39,384 nt of DNA from Parvularia atlantis (taxonomy: Eukaryota; Opisthokonta; Rotosphaerida). The translations under genes and the position numbers were made by a program. The stretch lies in assembly GCA_943704415.1 (NCBI GenBank), contig CALSCO010000688.1, positions 1 through 39,384 of the forward strand, written 5' to 3'. Numbering within the stretch: position 1 is the stretch's first letter; each line of letters opens with the position of its first letter. Positions 32,190 through 39,384 of the stretch are shown one piece after another. Below the pieces are notes generated by a model, which worked only from the letters and a program-made list of their open reading frames with translations, searched no databases and was not told where the DNA came from.

Positions 32190-33215
32190 ATGGCAGCGCG
32201 CGCAGTCCTCCTCGTCTTGGCCGCGCTCGTCGCGGGGGCGCTCGCCGCCGCCGCCGACCGCGGCCGCCTCGAGGGCCGGCTCGTGCGGAACCACCTGCTC
32301 GTCGGTGCGCGCGTGCTGCACCCGCGCTTGCTAGTGTGTGTGACGGCCGCGCCGCAGACGTCGCCACGCTACCCGCGAGCACGCGCGTCGTGCTCAATGG
32401 CGGCGAGTATGTCGGCTTTGTGCGCGAGGACGGCAGCTTCGCCATGTGCGGCGGGCGCTGGCGTGTGCACGTGCGCGTGCGCGGGGTGGCTGAGCGCGCC
32501 GCACGCTCAGCAACAACGTGCCCTCGGGCGTGCATGTGCTCGAGGTCCAGTGCGTCACGCACGCGTTCGACAAGGTGCGCGCACCCACCACGGTCGAGGG
32601 GCGCTAGGGCTGCTCACGCGCCGCGCCAGCTGCGCGTCGACTTCTCCGCGAGCGAGAAGACCAAGCCGCGCGTGACGCTGGTGCAGCTCGGCGCCGACGA
32701 CGCCACCGCGCAGGAGCTGCCGTACCCGGTGCGGATGGAGGCGCGGGCGGCGCTCGAGTACTTTGTGGTGCGGTCGTGCGCTCGCGCCTGGTGCATCGCC
32801 ACGCCTGAGTGCCGCGCCGTCGCAGAAACGCGAGGGCTGGAACGCGATGTCGTTCCTGGGCAACCCGATGATGATCATGGTCGCGGTCATGTTCGGCATG
32901 GCCTACATCCTGCCCAAGCTGACCGAGGGCATGGGTGCGCGACGCCGCATGGCAGCCCTGTGCTGCCGCCTGACGCACCGGCCGGCCGTGCATAGACCCC
33001 GAGGCGCTCAAGGAGGCGCAGCAGCAGCAGGCGCAGATGCTCCGCGGCGTGACGGTGCAGCCTCGCGCCTGCACAGGCCCAGCTCACGCGCGCGCGCGCA
33101 TGCTCAGGGCGGCGGCGCGGGTGGCACGGACATCTCGCAGCGCCTCGCGACCATGTTCAACGACGGCGAGGGCGCGGCGGCGCAGTCGTCCACGCCGAAG
33201 AAGAAGTCCAAGTGA
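32190..33215 (+). CDS. EMC7: ER membrane protein complex subunit 7
   Basis: EMC7 is a lumenal beta-sandwich subunit of the EMC insertase for tail-anchored and multipass proteins. Exons: 32190-32304, 32358-32445, 32511-32574, 32630-32767, 32826-32934, 32996-33054, 33108-33215; 226 residues (human 242). Signal peptide MAARAVLLVLAALVAGALA; lumenal domain with VVLNGGEYVGFVREDGSFA, NNVPSGVHVLEVQ and ELPYPVRMEARAALEYFVKR; membrane helix in FLGNPMMIMVAVMFGMAYIL; cytosolic DPEALKEAQQQQAQML and a Lys tail (TPKKKSK). The join VKREGW matches the human IKRESW. The fifth intron ends in TAG rather than CAG. The donor of the last intron could be GTGACG or GTGCAG (both in phase); I chose the latter. Confidence 0.92.
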
Positions 33216-33340
33216 TGGGCGTTGTGCGCGCGCGCGCGCTGTACAAAGGGAAAACGGGCGCTGTCTCTGGCAGGTGGGGGTTGCGGGCTGCGAAGCGGAT
33301 CGATCGATGCTCTAGCAAGGCTCTGGGGCGGCCGCCAGGG

Positions 33341-34000
33341 TTACCTCGTCGCCGACCACTGTTCGTTGAGTCGCTCGGTCTCCTCATTCAGCAGCTCCTC
33401 GCGGTCGCGCTTCGTCGGCGCGTAGTGCATGGCGAGGCACGCAAACACGAGGCCGAGCAGCTTATGCGCCGTGCGTGTCAGCGGGGACAACGCAGCAGCG
33501 CTGATGTGTGTGCGGCGGCGCACCTGCACAAAGCTCGCCGCCAGTCCCGTTATCCTCACGTCGTTGAGCGCCTCGAAGTTGATCGCGTACAGCGGCTCCT
33601 GGCACCCCTCCGTGGGCGCGTCGTCGCCGACGGTGAGTAGCTCGACGCAGTTGCTCGGCACGGGGAAGTCTGTCACGTTCCAAAAGCCGCAGCAAAAGTA
33701 CTGGCGGGACGGCGTCAGCAGCGCGCAGCTGGTCGCGCCCCGCGCCCGCCGCAGCGCACGTTCGACTCGATCGCGTACAGGCTCGACGCGGTCGTGTCGC
33801 CCTTGGCGTACTCGTTCTGCCAGGCCTCGTAGAGGCTGACGTTGATCTGCGCGCCCCGCGCCGCCGCACCGTGAGCACGGGCCGCGCCCCTCCCCCTTCG
33901 CACGACGCGGCGCGCAGCACCTGCTGCTCGTCCGAGTAGAACGTGATGACCGTGAGCGAGAACACGACGCAGATGCTGACGACGAGGGTGAAGATGTACT

Positions 34001-34042
<42 letters not shown>

Positions 34043-34461
34043 TCAGCGTCAGCGTGCGGGTGGGCGGACAGCACGGCGCGCTCACCAGGCCCATCAGCCG
34101 CGCGCTCTCACGCGTGGAGCTGTACCACCCGAGGAACGAGACGGCGAAGATGAACACGCCGATGACGATAAAAGCTGCGGCGTCAAGTGTGAGGAGCGCG
34201 CGCGCGGCCCGGCGGCGAGCGGCGGCGCACAGACGGGCAGGATGGACGCGAGCACGTTGAGCGGGTTGGCCAGGAACGCCCAGGTCGAGAAGCCGATGAG
34301 CACGCAGCCGGTGCCCTGTGCGACGCGCGCGGTCGCGCGTTCGGCGGCTCGCTCTGGTCAGGCAACGGGCGGACGCGCACCAGGAAGATGAGGCTGAACC
34401 AGTAGACCGCGCCGCGCCACTTCTCAAACTGCTCGGCGCGCCGCCGCCAGTTGGACGCCAT
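33341..34461 (-). CDS. Tetraspanin
   Basis: Four-helix membrane organiser protein. Exons (minus order): 34381-34461, 34231-34315, 34086-34174, 33921-33998, 33760-33846, 33524-33700, 33341-33460; 238 residues, the usual tetraspanin size. Helix 1 GAVYWFSLIFLGTGCVLIGF; helix 2 FIVIGVFIFAVSFLGWY then the family's STRESARLMG; helix 3 YIFTLVVSICVVFSLTVITF; large loop with the hallmark NYFCCGFWN and Cys pairs in PSNCVELL and TEGCQEPL; helix 4 FVQLLGLVFACLAMHY; cytosolic tail KRDREELLNEETERLNEQW. The CCG motif with two more loop cysteines supports correct disulphides. Fungi have only a few tetraspanins; the subtype is not assigned. The last intron ends in AAG. Confidence 0.88.
34001..34042. repeat. 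GGC triplet repeat, about 14 units, in a tetraspanin intron
   Basis: Fourteen GGC units on the plus strand (GCC on the gene's sense strand) sit directly upstream of the acceptor of intron 33999-34085, in the place of a polypyrimidine tract. The intron is one of the longest here (87 bases), mostly because of the repeat. Confidence 0.9.
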
Positions 34462-34538
34462 GGTTCGCGGCTGCGCTTGCGGTTGCACTGGGCGGGCGCA
34501 CGGGGAGCGGCCGGTTCGGCACAGGGAACTTCCCAGCA
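34462..34538. promoter_or_regulatory. 77-bp divergent start region, tetraspanin / PRP16
   Basis: Start codons diverge over 77 bases. No motif recognised. A second in-frame ATG for PRP16 lies at 34563. Confidence 0.4.
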
Positions 34539-37500
34539 ATGCCGAGCCAGGCTAGTTCCAGCATGGCGCGTCGAGTGTCGAGCGGCGTCGCGGCGTCGCT
34601 CGAGCCGCCCGCGGCGCTCGTGGAGCAGGTCGCGCTCGAGGTCAGCCGCGCGCTCAACCTGCCGGGCAACCCGAACCACCTGCTGGCCAAGAAGGTCATC
34701 CACGCGGCGCGCGCCGCGTCGGTCGCCGCACAGTTTGTCGAGGGTGCGCCAGACGCGCGCGCACGGACCGCTCTTGCCAGCAGCGTGACCGTCTTGCGCG
34801 CGCCCGCAGCCTGCGCCGCGTACGGCAAGCTGCGCCACGACTTCCTCGAGGTGCTCTACGTCAAGATCACCAGCTACGAGGAGGAGGCCGCGCCCGCGCC
34901 CGGCCTGCAGCCCGTGCCGGCCGCGAGCACGCCGTTCACCGGGCCGACCGGCTTTGGTGCTCACGAGCGCCTCGAGGCGCCGCAGCTGCGCGGCGGGCTC
35001 TTCCTGCCGCACAGCAGCAGCGGCGCCCCCCACGTGCACGACGGCGGCGCACCGGTCGCGCCGGCCGACGAGACGAGCAGCGTCAGCAGCAACGGCACCG
35101 ACCCGGCCAACGAGCACCGCTCGCTCCTCGGTCTCGACGCCCTCGCCGAGCGCAAGCGCCAGGAGCAGGCCGAGCGCGAGCGGGCCAAGCGCGAGGCCGA
35201 CGGCGAGCGCGAGGTGCCGGGCGGCAAGCGCGCACGTGCCGGCGAGCGTGACGGCGAGCGCGACCGCGAGCGTGGCCGCGACCACGACACGTTCCGCGAG
35301 CACGAGCGGGACCGCGACCGCGGCCGCGAGCACGATCGCTTCCGCGAGCGCGAGCGTGACCGCAACCGCGAGCGAGAGCGTGAGCCGTACCGCGAGCGCG
35401 ATTCGCGCGAGCGCGACCAAACGCCCGCACCGACTCACAACGGTTCGCGTGCGCCGTTGTGCCGCGCCGTGTCGTACGAGCTGACGTGCAGACGTACAGA
35501 GTTCAAACGACCGCTGAGTCGCGAGGCGATGGCGACCGACAAGCGGCTGCGCGACCGCGAGGTCGTCCGGCGCAGCGAGTGGGAGGAGACGCCGCGCGAG
35601 CGCGCGAGGCTGGGCACGCCGAGCCGGCCGGGCTCTAGCACCGGCAGCGCCACGGGCTCGTTCTCGACCTGGTCGGGCAACGTCACACCGTCGCTGCAGT
35701 TTGAGCGCGACGACACGGTCAAAAAGGCCCCGGTCGGGTGGGAGAACGCGACGCCGCGCATCTCGTCGTCCTACGGCGATTTTGGCCCGGTGAGCACACG
35801 CACGCACACACAAGCGCGTCACGCCTGACCGCGCGTGCGCCGCAGGGCCTGACGGACGAGGACGCCGTGCACGGCAGCTGGAACGACCCCGACATGGTCA
35901 AGGAGCGCGATGCGCTGGGGCGGCCAGCAGGTGCGCCGCGCGCTTCGGACGGCTGCGCGCGCAGCTCATACACTCTCCGGGGCCAACAGCATCTGCGGTA
36001 CCCGCGGGCCAGCGCCTCGGCTGGCAAAAGGGCCTCGACAAGCGCATGTGGGAGGAGGAGCAGCTCAAGCTCGAGCGCGAGTGGTACAGCGACCGCGAGG
36101 AGGAGACGGTGCGCGAGGCGGCGCTTCGTGCGGCGGGGCTGATCGGTCGCCGCGCGCTCCAGGTCGTCGACGAGGCGCACAATCCGTTCGCCGAGCACGA
36201 CGAGTACTTTGCGCGCAAGGAGCAGGAGCTGGCCAAGCGGCAGATCGTGCGCGCGTGTTGTGCGATGGCACGCGCACCAGCTGAGCCGCACGTGCACCGT
36301 GCGCCCTGTAGAAGAAGCTGTCGATGCGCCAGCAGCAGCTCAACCGGGACAACGAGGCGTGGGAAACAAGCCGCATGCTCGTCTCGGGCGTGGTGCAGCG
36401 CACGAGCGTCGACACGGACTTTGAGACAGAGGAGGAGGTGCACCGGCACTGTGTGTCGCATCTGCCGCTGACAGACAGCACGTGTGCCGGCGCACAGGTC
36501 CGTGTGCACCTGCTCGTGCACGACCTCAAGCCGCCATTCCTCGACGGGCGCATCGTGTACACGCAGCAGCTCGACCCGGTTATCCCGATCAAGGTACGCG
36601 CGACGCCGTACAGCGCGCTGATGTCACTGACGAGTCGCGTGCAACACAGGACCCAACGAGCGACATGGCCCTGTTCTCGCGCAAGGGCTCGCAGCTCGTG
36701 CGCGAGAAGCGCGTGCAGCGCGAGCGGTCCAAGGTGCGGACAGCCTGCCTTGCTGTGTGCGCCGCACAGCCTGCCGACACGGCGTGCAGGCCAACGGCAA
36801 GTTCTGGGAGCTCGCCGGCACGCGGCTGGGCGCGCTCATGGGCGTACAAAAGGAGGAGGGCGCGCAGACCAAGGGTGCGTCGCGGCTGCGCGACGGTGCT
36901 GGCGCTGAGCGCGTGCGCCGTGCAGGCGCGGCGCAGGACGAGGCCGAGTACAAGCACGACTCACAGTTCTCGACGCACATGAAGGATAAGAATGAGGCCG
37001 TGTCGTCGTTTGCGCGCTCCAAGACGCTGAAGGAGCAGGTGTGCCGGGCCCAGCTGCGTCGCTGGCACGCGCACTCACGCGGCGCTCGGCGCAGCGCGAG
37101 TACCTCCCGGCGTTTGCGGTGCGCAACGAGCTGCTGCGCATCATCCGCGAGAACCAGGGTGCGGTGCCAGCGCGCATTGCTTGTGCGCGTGGCGTCTGAG
37201 GCGCGATGCGCACCGCAGTCGTCGTCGTCGTGGGCGAGACTGGCTCTGGTGCGTCATAGACGCGCTCGTGCCGTGGCCGGGCGCGGCTCATCCGCGCGTG
37301 CCCTAGGCAAGACGACGCAGCTGACGCAGTACCTGCACGAGGACGGCTACGGGACGTACGGCCTGATCGGGTGCACGCAGCCGCGCCGCGTGGCGGCCAT
37401 GTCGGTCGCCAAGCGCGTGTCGGAGGAGATGGAGGTGCGTTCGCAGACGCGCGGCGGGGCCGGGCAGGCGCGTGACACGTGACGCGTGCACTGCCAGTGC

Positions 37501-39325
37501 AAGCTCGGCGACCTCGTCGGCTACTCGATCCGCTTCGAGGACTGCACGTCCGAGAACACGATCATCAAGTGTACGCCACGCGCTGGCTGACTGCACGCTC
37601 GGGCCTGACCCCGCGTGCGCGCGCCAGACATGACCGACGGCGTGCTCCTGCGTGAGTTCCTGAGCGCCAAGGAGCGCGACCTCGACAAGTACAGCGCGAT
37701 CATCATGGACGAGGCGCACGAGCGCTCGCTGCACACGGACGTGCTGCTCGGCCTGCTGAAAAAGGGTGCGCGCGCGTGCGGCTGTGCGGTGGCACGCAGC
37801 TGACGCGCGCCGCAGTCATTTCGCGCAGGAGAGACATGAAGCTGATCGTCACGTCGGCCACGATGAACGCGGAGAAGGTGTGCGTTCCCTGGCCGCTGCC
37901 GCCTGCGCATTGCTGAAACGTGCGGCCGCGTGCAGTTTGCCAAGTTCTTTGGCGACGTGCCCGTGTTCACGATCCCCGGGCGCACGTTCCCGGTCGACAT
38001 CCTGTTTTCGAAGAACCCGTGCGAGGACTACGTGGACGCGGCCGTGAAGCAGGCGCGCAGCCGCTGGTCGCGCAGAGGAGGAGGCGCGCTGACGGGCCGA
38101 GCGCACGCCAGGTCTGCGCGATCCACCTGTCGGGGCAGCAGGGCGACATCCTCGTGTTCATGACGGGCCAGGAGGACATTGAGACGACGTGCGAGGTCGT
38201 GGCCGGTGCGACGAGCGTGCCCGCGCGTGGCGTGTGTGCAGCGCGTGCTCAAGCGCCGCGCCAGAACGCCTCGGGCAGCTTGAGGACGCGCCGCCGCTCG
38301 CGATCCTGCCGATCTACTCGCAGCTGCCGGCCGACCTCCAGGCCAAGATCTTCCAGCGCGCGCCCGACAACGCGCGCAAGTGCATCGTCGCGACCAACAT
38401 CGCCGAGACGTCCTTGACGGGTGCGTGCCCCGCGACCACCCCGCACGCGGCGCGGTCTGAGCTGGCGGGCGCGCGCGCAGTCGACGGCATCATGTTTGTC
38501 GTCGACACGGGCTACTACAAGCTCAAGACGTACAACCCCAAGATCGGCATGGATGCGCTGCAGGTGTACCCGATCTCGCAGGCCAACGCCAACCAGCGCG
38601 CCGGGCGTGCGGGCCGCACGGGGCCGGGGTGCGTGCGCGGCGCAGGGCGGCAGCGTGGACGGGTGCTGACAGCCTGCTGCGTGGGCAGGACGTGCTACCG
38701 GCTGTACACCGAGCACGCATACCGGCACGACCTCTTCCCTAACACGATCCCGGAGATCCAGCGCACCAACTTGGCCAACGTCGTGCTGCTGCTCAAGTCG
38801 CTCGGCGTGAAGGACCTGCTGCAGTTTGACTTCCTGGACCCGCCGCCGCAGGTGCGCGCCGTTGCGCGCGGGTGCTCGCTCGCTCACGCGCCCCGACAGG
38901 ACAACATCCTCACGTCGATGTACCAGCTGTGGACGCTCGGGGCGCTCGACAACACGGGCGAACTCACGCCCGTCGGTGCGCACCGACGGGCGACAGCCGT
39001 GTGCGCTAACGCACGCGTGCGGCACGTTGCAGGCCGGCGCATGATCGAGTTCCCGCTCGACCCGTCGCTGTCCAAGATGGTCATCGTGGGCGAGGAGCTC
39101 GGGTGCACGGCCGAGATTGTGGTGCGGCGTGCCGCGCCGTGCTGCCAGCGTGCGGCCGCTCAGACGCGCGACGCAGACGATCGTCTCGTGCCTGTCGGTG
39201 CCGACGATCTTCTACCGCCCGCGCGAGCGCGAGGAGGAGAGCGACAACATGCGCGAGAAGTTCCTCGTGGCCGAGAGCGACCACCTGACGCTGCTGCACG
39301 TCTACCAGCAGTGGAAGGCCAACGG
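34539..39325 (+). CDS. PRP16: Pre-mRNA splicing DEAH helicase PRP16 (DHX38), C-terminus beyond window
   Basis: PRP16 remodels the spliceosome after the first catalytic step and proofreads splicing. I place 24 exons up to 39325; the next intron runs into the G tract at the window's end, so the OB-fold and tail are missing. The N-terminus is disordered with an Arg-Asp/Glu-Arg repeat region (35240-35430) and DHX38-like blocks: [43 protein letters not shown] and [20 protein letters not shown]. Helicase motifs: GETGSGKTT (I), DEAH in [13 protein letters not shown] (II), TSATM (III), [10 protein letters not shown] (V) and [12 protein letters not shown] (VI). A 30-base exon (37219-37248) supplies the start of motif I. 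Intron 38053-38111 fits only as GC-AG. Identity as PRP16 rather than PRP2 or PRP22 rests on the N-terminal blocks. Confidence 0.94.
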
Positions 39326-39365
39326 GTGCGGCGCGGGCTGCTAGCGGCGCGTGACTGAGCGGCGA

Positions 39366-39384
39366 GGGGGGGGGGGGGGGGGGG
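39366..39384. repeat. G run of at least 19 at the window end, inside a PRP16 intron
   Basis: The last 19 bases are all G. They lie about 40 bases into an intron that starts GTGCGGCG at 39326. The window also begins with six G. Confidence 0.9.

Noticed and set aside
35240-35430. Repeat-like GAGCGCGACCGC units, possible tandem repeat or array
   Set aside because: These are codon-level repeats for Arg-Asp/Glu in the disordered PRP16 N-terminus, known in DHX38; spacing is irregular and there is no CRISPR-type spacer structure.
33462-35822. 786-codon minus-strand frame across the tetraspanin and the PRP16 N-terminus
   Set aside because: It overlaps real exons of both genes in wrong frames; its open state follows from the Arg/Asp/Glu repeats and GC richness.

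Overview
This is nuclear DNA of a GC-rich, very compact microbial eukaryote. Some 20 protein genes fill 39 kb, intergenic gaps are mostly 27-125 bp, and I place roughly 150 spliceosomal introns, nearly all 45-80 bp. The lineage cannot be fixed from the sequence. A VID27 homologue and an Hsp70 with features of the fungal ribosome-associated Ssb class point toward fungi or their relatives. An SLC19-type carrier, a BRD4-like C-terminus, a PSMG1 close to the animal form and a possible HPS6-like protein are unusual for well-known fungi. A zoosporic fungus or another unicellular opisthokont is my guess. No tRNA, rRNA, CRISPR or intact transposon was recognised.

Left third (1-12.4 kb): the 3' end of a BRD4-like gene; an AT-richer island with coding-like relics (1064-1980); bacterial/mitochondrial-type AsnRS (-); proteasome chaperone PSMD9/Nas2 (+); a membrane-anchored prolidase (-); checkpoint clamp subunit RAD1 (+); exosome subunit RRP41 (-); a DHHC palmitoyltransferase (+); and a two-RRM nucleolar-type RNA-binding protein (-). 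Middle (12.4-27.4 kb): VID27 (+), an SLC19 folate/thiamine-type carrier (+), an orphan (+), a 1020-residue beta-propeller/solenoid protein resembling HPS6 (-), TMEM115 (+), the SAGA deubiquitinase Ubp8/USP22 (-) and proteasome chaperone PSMG1 (-). Right (27.6-39.4 kb): Ssb-like Hsp70 (+), a secreted alkaline-phosphatase-superfamily domain joined to a VPS62/DUF946 domain (-), EMC7 (+), a tetraspanin (-), and the splicing helicase PRP16 (+), cut off at the right edge.

The genes are mostly housekeeping and do not form one pathway. What stands out is the architecture. Genes alternate strand almost perfectly, in head-to-head pairs with starts only 33-88 bp apart in most cases. Introns begin with GTGCG rather than GTAAGT. 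At least seven introns appear to be GC-AG with a shared NAG|GCRCGY donor. Long G homopolymers sit inside introns, and one ends the window.

Exon boundaries were set by hand from splice motifs, reading-frame phase and remembered protein families. Each complete model gives a coding length divisible by three. Single boundaries may still be off by a few bases or by a choice between nearby donors.
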